Below are positions 30,873-42,369 of a stretch of DNA of 64,000 bases, in pieces (position 1 is the stretch's first letter; each line of letters opens with the position of its first letter). Position numbers and translations under genes: made by a program. The notes beneath the pieces are model-generated. The model had not been told where the DNA came from. It worked only from the letters and a program-made list of their open reading frames with translations, and made no database searches. The DNA comes from Massospora cicadina (taxonomy: Eukaryota; Entomophthoromycota; Entomophthoromycetes; Entomophthorales; Entomophthoraceae): assembly GCA_022478985.1 (NCBI GenBank), contig JAKSZP010004177.1, forward strand, positions 1 through 64,000. Reading direction: 5' to 3'.

Positions 30873-31313
30873 TTGATTAAAGGACAAAACCCAGGCCCAT
30901 CCCCAATAGATATAAGAATACCAAGGGCTGCTTATAGAGCATTTGGGCTGATGTATATCTCCTCCGGTTACCAAGTAATAGTGAACACTGAATTGGTGGT
31001 AAAAGTGCCAGATGGACTCTATGGGGTAGTTATTGATTCTTATCAAAAATTGTGGCTTGAGCACCAAGTGGCTCCAGGCATAATACATCCAGATCATAGG
31101 TAGATCAAGGGTTTATTAGTGAATTTACAGAATGAACTAATGCAGTTACTCTGGCATCAAATAGTGGCGTATCTACACTTGACCCCAGATGAGGAGGTTC
31201 TACAGGTTCGCAAGTTTGGGTCACTGGATGGATTAGGTCTACCCTTCAAACCACAGCTCGGCATAATGGAGGTAGTACTGAATGAAAATTTAATGGGGTT
31301 ATTGGAAGATTAA
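30873..31313 (+). pseudogene. dUTPase-like domain of B
   Basis: Two long open parts (30873-31103 and 31119-31313) in nearly one frame read PRAAYRAFGLMYISSGYQV, ELVVKVPDGLYGVVI, HQVAPGIIHPDHR, IKGLLVNLQNEL, WHQIVAYLHLTP and VRKFGSLDGLGLP. These track dUTPase motifs 1, 2-3 (I-P-x-G-x-Y-G ... G-V-I-D-x-D-Y-R-G), 4 (G-D-R-I-A-Q-L) and the Gly-rich end (F-G-S-x-x-x-G). This is the best preserved copy. D in G-V-I-D is His here and R-S-G is missing, so dUTP hydrolysis is unlikely. dUTPases keep uracil out of cDNA in several retroviruses. Confidence 0.65.
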
Positions 31314-31479
31314 AATTATCAGGAGATAGCTTTATTACAAAAATATAAGGAGAACTTTGCCATCAATGACCACAATTTAGGTTGCACGCGGGGAGTGGTC
31401 CATTGAGTAGACACTGGGGATCACCCCCACATCAGGTCTCTGCTGATCCGCCAGTCTAGGGTAGCCAAGGAAGTAGTAA

Positions 31480-32120
31480 CTGAGAAGATTTAAAAGCTAC
31501 TCAAACAAGAGATGCTCAAGACATCAAAGAGTCCATGGGCTTCGCCCATTCTGATTGTCAAAAAGAAGGATGGCACCAACTGGGTAGTAATAGACTACTA
31601 GAAGCTCAACAGCATTACCAAAAAGACTAATCCCCCTTGCCAAAAATTAATAATGCCTTAGATTGTTTGGAAGAAGCTCGCTACTTCTCAACAATAGATT
31701 TGATATCTGGTTATTGGCTAATCAAGTTGCCCGAGGTAGAAAAGAGAAATGCGCCATTAGCACGTCAAGCGTGCTTTTCCAACTGACCTGTATGCCACAA
31801 GGGCTGTGTAATGCCCCAACTATGTTTCAGTGACCATTAACACCATTCTTGGAGACCTGATTTTGTCATGCATCTTCATGTACATTGACGATATTAATGT
31901 CTTTTCACGTACATTCTCAGGGAACCTTACCCATCTGGAGGAGTTCTTCCACCAGCTTGCAGAGGCCAATATCAAAATCAAGCCCCATAGTGCCACTTCT
32001 TTAAGGACCAACTGGAGTACCTTGGGTTTGTGGTGGATGCAACTGGGCTGAGGACCCAACCAGCCAATGTGGAGGCTATCTGGAAAATGACTATGCCAAA
32101 CAGTAATCGCAATATAGAAG
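31480..32120 (+). pseudogene. reverse transcriptase of B
   Basis: It reads SPWASPILIVKKKDGTNWVV, a TAG, KLNSITKKTNPP, then the open part 31830-32051 with FMYIDDINVFSRTFSGNL (YIDD box intact) and EANIKIKPHS. The upstream text FSTIDLISGYWLIKLP is readable in another frame. Inactivated by stops and frameshifts. Confidence 0.85.
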
Positions 32121-32406
32121 TATTTATGATGTTAGTTGGCTACTACCGCCGTTTTAAAACCAACTTCAGTCATGTTGGAAGTCCACTGTTGATTTATTAA
32201 AGAAAGATGTCACGTTTGAATGGAAGATACGCTTCCAATACTCCTTCAATACTCTTCAAATGGTGCTAATCAGTGCACCAGTGCTGTACTAACCTAATTT
32301 TGATATAAAAATTACTGTCTAGACTAATACATCCCTTTTCACTGTTGGAGCGGTTTTTTCAAAAAGATGATGAAGGGGAGGAGCACCCAGTGGAGTAATA
32401 AAATTG
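32121..32406 (+). pseudogene. RNase H of B, first part
   Basis: After the RT, VGYYRRFKTNFSHVG and at 32310-32400 DINITV...NTSLFTVGAVFSK-like text and EEHPVE appear. It is cut by element D at 32411 and resumes at 47765 with LNCHK-equivalent text, mirroring C (HPVTFCSQSLNCHKQNY). Confidence 0.75.
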
Positions 32407-32411
32407 AAGAC
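32407..32411 (+). repeat. 5-bp TSD (AAGAC), left, of element D
   Basis: AAGAC precedes the TGTGAGATCC start and recurs at 47760-47764. Joining the flanks restores an RNase H reading similar to that of C. Confidence 0.88.
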
Positions 32412-32769
32412 TGTGAGATCCACTAAAGGAGGCCACAAATAATATTTCAAAATGAAATATTTTACTTTTTATTAAAAGTATAAAATAATACTTATTTTGG
32501 TTTTTTATGTTTTTTATTAAACAGGCAGGGCAAAACCAGAAAAGGTCCCTTTGTCAATACTAGCTTTTCCTAAATAAACTAGTTCAAATTTTGAGACCAT
32601 CGATTTTTGAGGCAAAAGAATGCAAAGCTCAGTCTTCTAGATTAGGGAATATAGGCTTTTGGCCTATCAGATCGAAGATGAAGATTTTTTAGAGGTAAAA
32701 CTGACCCGTGCAGTAACAATTTGATGAACCGTATCCAATCACCAGCAAGTAAAATCTTTTCACCTTGAT

Positions 32770-32930
32770 GGTGGTCTGACTTGGATGGTAATGATTGGGT
32801 ATTTTGGTGTTAGTCGAACTTGGATGGTAATGATTAGCTAATGTTTACCCTATCATCCTCAAGTAAAATCTTTGCACCAAGATGGTGGTTAGACTCAGAT
32901 GATAATGATTGGTTAACTTGCACCCAATCA
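32770..32930 (-). repeat. Internal direct repeats in D LTR
   Basis: The word GGATGGTAATGATTGG, with variants (GATGGTAATGATTAGC, GATGATAATGATTGGTTAAC), recurs three times at about 32780, 32820 and 32905. The other LTR has the same array at 42007, 42048 and 42120. Repeats in LTR U3 regions often bind regulators; that is only a possibility here. Confidence 0.65.
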
Positions 32931-33157
32931 TTGATGGGTAACATTCTCTTACCTTGCAGAGTTTCTGATCCATGCAATATTATTCTCCTCATATTCAACT
33001 GAGGAGTCAGAGTATTTCTATTATTAATATTTACCTTTTTAAGCCCATTCTTATTTTAAATTTTAAATTTTAAATTTATTGCAGGGAAGGCCGACCATGG
33101 GACGGACACTTCCAAATATGACTCAGACGAGACAAAACTTAGTACCAGGGGAGGCAC

Positions 33158-36100
33158 CCCAGAGAAGCGATGCTATCTCTAGTTGCCAGCGGGAACGCCA
33201 CTTATGGGAAGGGGGAGTGAACATGTGTAGGGGACGTAGCCACTATTGAGCACGTGTGAAAAGGGGTTTTATTTGTTAACCAGATTGGGAACCAGGAGGA
33301 GACCAGCTGCCAGCGACGTGGTGGGAGAGAACCAAACATCCACGCTTGAAAGTGATTCACCAAATGAGACCAGAATCTGTGGACAGCTTCAGGGAGGGTG
33401 GGGATGGATCCGGCGATGGCATCCAAGACAATCGTGTGGATAGTCCACATGGCGATTGCAACTACCAGAGCACGAAGGGAGGGTGGGAGGGGGAGGCCAT
33501 TGATGAAGCAAACATATCTCTTGACAGACTAAAGGGATGTGTTTGATCCTGGCCTAGCAGACGTTGGACTTCGCGCCATATTACTTTAGAGGTGGGGCAC
33601 TTCTCCAGGCGGTGGAACAGCGTTCCAAACTGGCCACACACGACACAGGTTGAGTGTAAAGCATTAGAGCGCTCAGCTGTACGGTACACCCGCCTCAGGC
33701 AGCGCCACACATGGGAGCGGACTTGAGGCTGCAACAGAGGATGGTGTGCGTATTTCCAGATAGTTTTTGGGTCTCACTGGAATAAGGGCTGGATATCATG
33801 TCCAGGTAGTCCACCCTGGATAGGACTTGGGGTTGAATGGGGATCACGCCATCATGGATGGGTAGCCCCTGTACCTCTTGTGTGAACTGAGGAGAGGGGC
33901 GGCCTCTTCAGGTTGTATGTCCACTAATATGAATTCTCCACTCTGCGCTTCGCATGGAGAGTAGGATTTGTTTGTAGTGGGTTTTGGTCCCGTGAGGACC
34001 TGTGGCTGATGTGTGTGATGCGAGGTATTTCATCAGGGAGTGGGGGTTTAATGGATTGTTGAGGCCCAAGGCTCGGGAGAAGTTGGAGCGGGCCGCGCAG
34101 GACCAGTGTTGGGATGGGAGTGTAGGAGCAGTGATGGCCACGATCCAGGTGCCCAGGATCTTGGCGGCATGGGCTTTATGGTTTTGTAGGCCCATGCCAC
34201 CATGATGATGAGGGCCAAACATGACCTCTAGCCGTACTGGTGGAGGGCGGCCTGACCAAAGCCAACCTTGTAGCAAAGCATAAATGTTATTGAAGAAGCT
34301 TGGGGAGAAGGGGATGGCGTGGGCTCCGAACCAGACTTTGGATAGGAGCATAGAGTTGGCAAGAACAACCCTGCCAGTGAGGGTAGTAGGGTGGGCTCTG
34401 AGAGAGGCGATTAACTTCGTCACGTTGTCCAGTATATGGCCCTCCATTACTGCTGACGCGTATCCACCTGCCTCCATCCACACGCCCAGATGGCGTACCG
34501 GTCCTATGGTAGGTCGTGGCACAAAGGGGAGCACCAGTGGAGCGGTGTGTGTTGAGTTAGTAAGGCGTGGACGTGGGCGAGCAGATGGCCGGATTGGGAA
34601 CTACTTGCTGGGGCCCAGCAGTTCTGAAACTGACCAAGGAGGATGATTTCTGTTTTGGAGGCGTTCAGTGCCATGTTGCTTACCCGGGAATATTCCTGGA
34701 TGAGGGCTTCAAGTGCGCGTGCATCTTTATTATTAGACACCCCCACCACGCAATCATCTGCAAATGCCATCATCTTGACTGGGGTTTGGCCTGGCACATG
34801 GACCCCAGTGAGTTGGGCATTCACATTTCGCAGTAGTGGGTCTAGGCTGAAGTTGTATAAGAGTGGGCTGAGGGGGTCCCCTTGTCGCAGGCCCCTTTGA
34901 GGGCGGACTACTTCTGTTAGGAAGCCAGGGCCACGTACTGCCATTGTTGCAGATTCCGTGAGCAGCATCACCCAGTTAATGAAGCGGGGAGGTAGGCGGA
35001 ATTGTTGGAGGCAGGCCCTAAGGTATTCCCAGTTTACTCTATCATAGGCCTTTTGTTGGTCCAAGAATACAAGTGCCCCAGAGGCTGTGGACTGACACAC
35101 ATTAGCCACAGAGTGCACATTATCCCAAATTGACCTTCTGGGGATGAAACCAAATTGTTCTGGGGAGATGGTGGCAGATGCTACAGTCCCTAAATGGTTA
35201 GCCATGATTTTTGGTTAAAGTTTTGGTGTCTGTGTTTGTTAGAGAAATGGGGCACCAGTTTGCTAAGTCTAGCCTATCCCCTTTCTTGAAGAGTGTGACC
35301 GTAAAAGCCTCATGTCCTCCTGGTAGGAGGCGCGTTTCCAACAGGCTTTGGTTAAGTGAGGCTAGCAGCAATGGGGATATATATTTAAATATTTTTTGTA
35401 GAACTCATATGGAATGCCATCTGGGCCTGGGAATTTTTGGTTTGGCGCACCACAAATGGTAGTCCATAATTCATTCAGAGTAATTAAATTCATTATTTCT
35501 GGGTATCAGAAAATGGTGTGGATATGAGCTCAGTCGAGAAATCCGCCATTTTGGCCAGCTGAATTGGTTCAGCTCGGTATAACTTGGAGTAATATCTTTG
35601 CATTTCGATTGCCACTTCAGCCGGCGTATCCACAATAGAATTATCCGATCTTTGCACCTGTGTACAGGCCACGCTCTGGCGTGGTGCAAAATTTTTTTTG
35701 AAGAAGTATGTGGTGCACTTGTCGCCTTTAGTGATGCGCGTGGCCCTGTATTGGACACAAACCCAATGTTTGTGTTGCCTTACAAGTGCGTTGAGGTGGG
35801 CGGCTGCCTCCACCCACTTCTGGCCCCACGCAGGGCTATATCCTGAGGCTGGAATGTTGGACTCCAAGTGGCAATTCTTCCAGCGCACACAATATAACCG
35901 CCGATGTGGCTCGTGAGCATCTGGATAAGAGATGTCAATAGTGGCGGATGGTGTCTTCTTTGAAAGTTGCCCATGTGGAAATGGGGTCCGCGCGAAACAG
36001 TGCAACAAACGATTTTGCCAAAGTTGCCTCTTCCACCCACATGGAAAATCCTGTTGACGCGAGCTCTGGGGGCGGATTTTGCACCAATGTGGGGCCTTTG

Positions 36101-36796
36101 CAACTGTGACAGGTAAGCGGTATGTTATTGAGACCATTCAGTGGTCGGAGAATTCTATTTTCGTTGAATTGAAGTGGGAGATGTGGGGTTGGAATTTCGC
36201 CGGCACTAGAATAAGTTCAATGCGGGTCATGGACCTTAATTGGCCATTGTGGATATGGGGATGTGTCATGTTTTCGAGCAGTGGGGCATGTCGCAGCAGT
36301 GCATCCATTAACCCAAGGGTGGCTTTAAGAACGCGTAGTTCTACGTGACCCTGTGGGGTGTGGGGTGAGGGCGGCCACTGGTCTGTTGGTGAAGTTAGCC
36401 AACAGTTCATGTCGCCAATTAGGAAAGAATTGGGGGGTAGCGGGAGGGATTTGACTGACGAGAAAATTCCTGATGCTCATGTGCACCGTTTGGGGCATAA
36501 ATGTTGACAATTGTGTGTGCAACATCGGCCCATGAGAAGGTGACAACGAGCACTCGGCCATTTAGGAATGTTTCTGAAGATGTAAATTTGAAAAAATTGT
36601 TTTTCCAAATTAGCACCCCACTTTGCTTCGACCAAAAGGATAGGGATGGTAGGAGCATTGTTTTCCAAGCTTCCTCAGAACCTCGTGGACAGTGGGACTC
36701 CTGGATGGCCAGGATATCCATGGGTAAATTGTTTTGTAAAAAACTCAGTTTCCTAGCCCAGGATGGGGAGGCCTTGAGTCTGGCGATATTCAGCAT
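33158..36796 (-). pseudogene. LINE-2 ORF2
   Basis: It starts at the same ATG as LINE-1 ORF2 (MLNIARLKAS). Endonuclease blocks DILAIQESHCP, IVNIYAPNG, MNCWLTSPT and KIEFSDH are present. The RT is open for 233 codons at 35205-34504, with LDQQKAYDRVNWEYLRACL, RGLRQGDPLSPLLYN and AFADDCVVGV. The C-terminal CVVCGQFGTLFHRLEKC lies at about 33610-33660. Breaks occur near 36420, 36138, 35493 and 34500. As part of the LTR it would be carried in D genomic RNA. Confidence 0.92.
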
Positions 36797-38241
36797 CCCT
36801 AGAGTGAAGGTTTCCCCTTCGCACCTTAGGTGTGAGGGGTGGGCCCCTGGGCCCACCAGCCTCTTCCAGGTCCCCATGGGCTTTCACAGCAGCGCGGGTA
36901 TTAGCAGCAACGCTATCAGGGTTTTTGTTAATTTTTGCAGAAAGAGTCGCGTTGGCTTTGGCCTTCGCTTTTTGTTTTCCTGATGTCGGACAAATTTTTT
37001 GCGGTGCAGATAAGTTCAGTGCACCGTTGAGTGGGGCAAAAAAAATTTTTTCAGTTGGGATAGGTCCCAAGTCAGTTTTGACCGGGGCTTGGGTGCTGCG
37101 ATTGGGTGAGATTGAATCTCCCATCGGATCCTTGGATTGAGTGGCCCGTTTGGCATGGGCCTTCCAATCTGATTGGGTGATGGATTCCTGAGTTGCTTCC
37201 ACCACGAAGGTCTCCATGTCCTTCTGGCATTGTGAGTGTGGGATGGTGGTGGTGGCCTTTGCCGCTTCCTTGGCCGCGGTCCTATGGGCCTGCTTGGCCT
37301 TCTTCTGCTCCTGCGGGGAGATGGGCTTTACCGATAGGTAGCAGCCTTGTGCTCCCCACGGGAAAGCCTCCTTGGTGCTTGTGGTTGGTTTGTAGTGCGC
37401 TTCTCCGCTGGCCATGGCCGCTGAGGGGTGCTCTTGGAATGTGACGCCTTCTTTGATGGGGCATGCGTGCACCTTATGGCTGAACGCATCACAGTGGGTG
37501 CAAATGGGGGGCGCGCTGTCCACGGTTACCTGGAATAGGTGGGTGGTGTGCCCTGCGATGTCAATAAAGGTGGAGTGCGGGATCTGGGTTAGGTCCTTCG
37601 CGATCTCCTCAGTTGGGGTCAGAACTGCGATGGCTTTGCTGGTGCACAGGTGTGGCATCAGCGTGAAACGTTGCATTTTGAAAGATTGTATTTCGCCATA
37701 TATGGCGAGACCATCTTTCAGGTGTTGCTCCAAAATGTCACGTTTTACCATAGTAGGCAAAAAGTCAAACGTGAGGAAAATTTGGTTTGATTTTGTCCAT
37801 CTGGTGTGTTTAGTTTTAATGACCCGTTGCCCTTCGGGGAGGTCAACCACTATGCGCACCGCTGCAGCCTTGTCTGCTGCTATTTTGCTTTTGAAACCTA
37901 GGTCCAGCCAACCACGCGACATGGAGTGAGGTGCAACGTATACCGCGGTCAGGAAAATTTTGTGTACTTTTTCACAAAATTTTTCCCATAAGGCCATTTT
38001 TTGGATGTCCAGATACACACGGACTCCAAATTCCACCGACAAAAGTGGCTGGGAATGTGGCGTGTTGATGTACTGGTTGCATTGTGCTTGCCACATGAGT
38101 ATCTCTGGGGAAATTGTGACCGCCGGTTTTTTTTAGATTTTTTTCTATTCCGCCAGATTCTCCGGGGCGTTTTTGAACGTTAGAGGCCGCGGGCCTTCCG
38201 CCTGCTCCTCTTGCCTTGCTTGCCCAACTGCTCCCAGACAT
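36753..38241 (-). pseudogene. LINE-2 ORF1
   Basis: The start at 38241 (MSGSSWASKARGAGG) is followed by a frameshift at about 38100, after which 447 codons are open to 36753, the longest open frame in the window. It shows WLDLGFKSKIAADKAAA, LEQHLKDGLAIYGEI, the knuckle PICTHCDAFSHKVHACP, and an Ala/Lys-rich tail. A 1-nt shift lets it run past the usual stop and overlap the ORF2 start by about 44 bp. Role as for LINE-1 ORF1. Confidence 0.9.
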
Positions 38242-38552
38242 GGGCGCAGACTAATCCCCTCTATGAGATTATCAAACTAGATTTAGTCTTGAATTGAATT
38301 GGTTGCAAAAGTGTTTGCAACGAGAAAGAAAAGTTTTTCTTTAAGCCCATTTTTATGATAAATCATATTTTTCCGGTTGTTAGGATTCCACCGAGAATCC
38401 ACTGGGGTTTTTCACTGTGGATACTCATATCGCTGATATCCACAATATTATCTAAAAATTGGGCAGTTGATGGGCTAATCATAGTAGTAGAATCAGAAAC
38501 ACTACTACCTCCAACATTCTTTTTCTCAGATCGAAAAGGAGAATGTCTGACA

Positions 38553-38572
38553 TTGCCCCCCTCAAGAATTTT
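38553..38572 (-). promoter_or_regulatory. Polypurine tract of D
   Basis: Read on the minus strand: AAAATTCTTGAGGGGGGCAA directly before TGTCAG, the 3' LTR start. It lies about 45 bp after the protease stop, so no RT or integrase could fit between. Confidence 0.82.
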
Positions 38573-38615
38573 GGTAGGGGTGTTGCAGAGCTTATTGGCA
38601 GCCAGCCCTTTTTTG

Positions 38616-39390
38616 TCACGGTTTAATGGGGTTAATGTACATGCAGGAATACTCCTTCTTGCTGGGTCTGTTATCGGCTAGAACTAGGGGAACTTTGTAA
38701 TTGAGTAACAATAAGATCCCTTGCTTCATATTGATACTACCATCATTTTCAATCATGGTTTGTGTACCTATAAGCATATCATAATCATTGTTTTCTAAAG
38801 CCACTGTGGGGGCCAATAGAATGAGCTTCCCAACACAGATGGGAAGGGATGAGTAAGCACCAAGTGTGTGGGTGTTATTTGGACCAGTGGTTCCAAAGTC
38901 TTGATTGTAATCCAAGTCAGGTGCAAGTTGGATTTTTTTCATCAACTTGGAGGAGATGATGTTCACCGGGGAGCCTGTATCTAAGATAGCCATCACCCAA
39001 AATTTTTGGATCATCACTTTGACCTTTGTAAGTATCCCCTCAAAAGGGGGCGATAGCACTAAGACCTCCTTGAGATGGAAATGGGAGGTTAATTTCCATG
39101 CGGTTTTGGGGTAATTTTCCTTGATAGACTTCATGGTGTGGCTATGCTGGGTAGGGTGTATAAGATGAGACACCACTTCATCTGCGTCGCTAGCAGTATT
39201 AATAACAATTGGTTCCCCCAGAACTTGGCTGAGGTACGTTTCTAGGTATAGTGGCATCATCCACTCCTCCAGCATTTAAGCAATCGGGGACTTCCACCTC
39301 AGCAGGTTCTCCAACAACGTAATAACCAACCTCATCTGTATCCCCCTCAGAATCATCCCCTGGGGTATTAATAACGCAAGGTAATGGCAT
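38616..39390 (-). pseudogene. protease of D
   Basis: Open from 39275 to 38616 (219 codons). It reads AILDTGSPVNIISSKLMKKI, an intact D-T-G-S/A active site, then FGTTGPNNTHTLGAYSSLP, APTVALENNDYDMLIGTQ (Ile-Gly near the C-terminal psi loop) and ends INPIKP. The N-terminal extension around 39390-39199 is acidic (DDSEGDTDEVGYYV). This is the least damaged gypsy protein in the window, and the active-site triplet is the only intact one. Members A-C go on to a dUTPase-like domain; D stops here. Confidence 0.82.
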
Positions 39391-39439
39391 TAGCTAATTA
39401 AATGAGTTAGGCACATGAGTTTTGTCAGCAATAGGTGTG

Positions 39440-41600
39440 CTATTCCCTATGCTGACATTTCTTTTCCCTGCTCCTGTTCCTCAGCGTTGGCTTTCTTTTT
39501 CCAGCATGTAGCCTCCATGTGTCCAAACCTGTTGCAGTATTTTCACTGAGGGCGTTCAGGACAATATGCTTTTGGTTTTGTTCTTTAGGGCCCATTATCT
39601 GAAGGGGCTCCTTCTTATCCTCAATAGCTAGGGCTTGAGGCTTAGGCTTTAGATCATCAATGGTTAGAACGCGAGGTTGAGATACTGCTCCACATGAAAC
39701 TTTGGGCTTATGGAAATCAGCGATATCTATTAATGCCTCCTTGATGTCTTGGATGGTATGAAAATAGCGTATAACTGAATTGATGTGCAACGATAGCAAT
39801 GGGTAAGAAGCCACTCCAGTCAATACGGTGGCTACAGCATCATCCAAAGTCATCATCTTTGAAGTTAACAATGTCTGGGCTTCCAAATAGAATCGTTACA
39901 CAAAAGCAATCACCGACTCTCCTTTTCGGATACTCATATGCATGAAGGCTTGCTTTTTCATGCTTAAAGCTTGTTTGGAGCCAAACGTGTTTATGAGGGC
40001 CTTTTTAACCTTGGACAGGTGCTAAGAGCATCCATATGTGGGACCATCACCTCTTGTGCCATGTGGCCCAAACAGGAAAGGATATGTTTGGGCTTCTGAC
40101 GATCAGTCGCCCCTTCCATAGCTGCTTCATAGACGTATAAAAACGAAGCGATGCTACCCTCACTAGGGATAAACTTGTCTTTGAATGTTGGTTTGACTGG
40201 ACTAGATTCACCCCCGGTAAGGGTATGAATAGCTGGAGCTTCTGTTATTGGAGTTTCAGAGCGATAGCTCAACTGATAAAAGGTTCGTGAAAGGCAATCA
40301 AACTAATTTTGCATGGCTTTGATCCGGGTTTCCATTTTTAAGAGGGCTTCTAGAGGCTCAGATTCGCACAGTCTTAATTGAGCTTTGATCCCTGATTTAT
40401 AAGTTTCAAAGTCTTCCACTAGATTTTCCATTGCAGAGACTTGAAAACGAAGTTGTGACACCATTGAGCTTAGGCTTAATTGAGCAGTTTCCATGGCTTT
40501 CACGTGTTTCTTCAGCTCTTCTTTTATTTGGTTACACCCTTCATTGTCATGAGATTGAGAACTGAGGCCTTGTACTCCATTCTTTATCTGCTCATACTTC
40601 TGCTCAACCTTCGTTAGTTGACTATATACTTCCTTCAATAGCCCAAGGCTTTCCAAAAATCTTTCATCCTTGTTGCTTCGATTTCACATTCAATCAGGCG
40701 ACATGCCAAATATTTGGTGTTTCCCAACGAAGCTTTGAGAGCTAGCTCCTTTTCTAGCTGAACAACCTTGGCTGCGAGGGTGGTGGTGGTGCTAGATGGT
40801 TCAAGCGACAGATGACATTCAAGCTCATCCACATGTGAGAAGGCTTGAATTAACTGTCGCTCCACTACAGCCACCCGCTGTTCATATATCTCTTGGAGGA
40901 CGTAGTCAGGCGCTGACAAGTCACGATGTGGTTGCTCGATTTGCTTTTCAATTTCTTTAGCAAAATCCTCCAACATTGAGCGTGTGTTAGCGGAGGAGGC
41001 ATTCAGTTCATCCCTAAAGATCTTCATGGTTTCCTCAACATACTTTATAATCCCAGTGTCCATGGTAGCAAATTGATCATGTAGCTGAATGATGAAGTTT
41101 CTATTGGCTTCCACTCCAGATCTAACTGCTCCAAGATGTTCAGAGGTCAGTTGATACAACTTGTCATAGGCAAAATTCAGAGCTGCATGGGTATCTCAGT
41201 GTCAATAAAGCTCTTCATGATGGCCAGCTAAGAGATGCGTCATATGGACCAAGGCAGGGTGAGCGAACTTGCGTACATAGGTGGTCAAATTTGTAAGCTG
41301 ACCATAGGTTTCTGGGAGGACACTAGTCTCATAGAAAAACAAGTGGTGTTCCTCTACCAACGACGCTCATTCACAAGATGCAATGTCACCAGGATTAAGG
41401 ATGCTATGAGTAAGATCTCACACAGCTTCAGTGGCTGGCCAAGTGATGCGATGAGACTCAGGTATAAACATAGGTTCAAATTGTTTTTCTTCAAAGTTAG
41501 AGCAGTAGGACTATCCATGCAATCATCTTCTTCAGTTTCTTCCCCATTTCTGCACCCAACGGGTGACACTCTCCATTCCTTTTTTTTGATACTTATCAAA
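39440..41600 (-). pseudogene. gag of D
   Basis: The N-terminal part is readable from about 41590 with stops. Two long open parts follow, 41159-40635 and 40656-40303, rich in heptad-like text (KVVQLEKELALKASLG, QIKEELKKHVKAMETAQLS), probably coiled coil. The capsid-like part 40272-39991 includes KFIPSEGSIASFLYVYEAAM and HMAQEVMVPHMDAL. The knuckle at about 39546-39504 reads KYCNRFGHMEATC, with its first Cys codon changed to TGA. Stops are few, so D gag decayed later than those of A and B. Confidence 0.82.
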
Positions 41601-41616
41601 GTATGCAGGGGCTCAA

Positions 41617-41633
41617 CCCTGTAGTGAGCACCA
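41617..41633 (-). promoter_or_regulatory. Primer-binding site of D
   Basis: On the minus strand TGGTGCTCACTACAGGG, 3 nt inside the 5' LTR, identical to the site of A and B. Confidence 0.82.
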
Positions 41634-42369
41634 ATTTGTGGGATCCACTAAAGGAGGCCACAAATAATATTTCAAAATGAAATATTTTACTTTTTATTAA
41701 AAGTATAAAATAATACTTATTTTGGTTTTTTATGTTTTTATTAAACAGGCAGGGCAAAACCAGAAAAGGTCCCTTTGTCAATACTAGCTTTTCCTATTTA
41801 AACTAGTTCAAATTTTGAGACCATTGATTTTCGAGGCAAAAGAATGCAAAGCTCAGTCTTATAAATTAGGGAATATAGGCTTTTGGCCTATCAGATCAAA
41901 GATAAATATTTTTTAGAGGTAAAACTGACCAGTGTGGTAATTATTTGATGAATTGTATTCAATCACCAGTGAGTAAAATCTTTTCACCTCAACAGTGGTC
42001 TAACTTGGATGGTAATGATTGGGTATTTCGGCAGTAGTTGGACTTGGATGGTAATGATTGGCTAATGTTTACCCTATCATCCTTAAGTAAAATCTTTGCA
42101 CCTCAATGGTGGTTAGACTCGGATGATAATGATTGGTTAACTTGCACCCAATCATCAATGGGTAAAATCCTCTTGCTTTGCAGAGGTTCCAATTTGTGCA
42201 ATATTATTCTCCTCATATTTGACCGAGGAGTTGGAGTATTTCTATTATTAATATTTTTCTTTTTAAGCCGGGTTTTATATTTTAAATTTATTGTATGGAA
42301 GGCTGACCATGGGACGGACACTTCCGAATATGACTCAGGAAAGATAAACTTAGTACCAGGGGGCACCCC

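Larger units (their letters stand above)
33052..38335 (-). mobile_element. LINE-2: full-length LINE inside the 3' LTR of D
   Basis: Same family as LINE-1, length about 5.28 kb. Its target duplication, around TTTAAGCCCATT, lies at about 33038-33050 and 38339-38351. Orientation is the same as D. ORF1 and most of ORF2 are longer-open than in LINE-1. Ends carry the TTTAAA-type tail (33052-33078) and the AACTTTTCTTTC start. Confidence 0.92.
32412..38552 (-). repeat. 3' LTR of D, 6141 bp, containing LINE-2
   Basis: LTR sequence proper is 32412-33051 and 38336-38552 (about 857 bp); the LINE fills the rest. The outer part 32412-32620 is almost identical to 41637-41850; overall the LTR flanks differ by roughly 5-7% by eye. 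On the minus strand it starts TGTCAGACATTCTCC at 38552 next to the polypurine tract. Confidence 0.88.

Noticed and set aside
30867..31097. Minus-strand ORF of 76 codons
   Set aside because: It is the complement of the dUTPase-like domain of B and has no similarity of its own.
36832..37929. Several open + strand frames opposite LINE-2 ORF1 (and the like opposite LINE-1 and LINE-3)
   Set aside because: They are mirror frames of a real GC-rich coding region; no family similarity and no motif.
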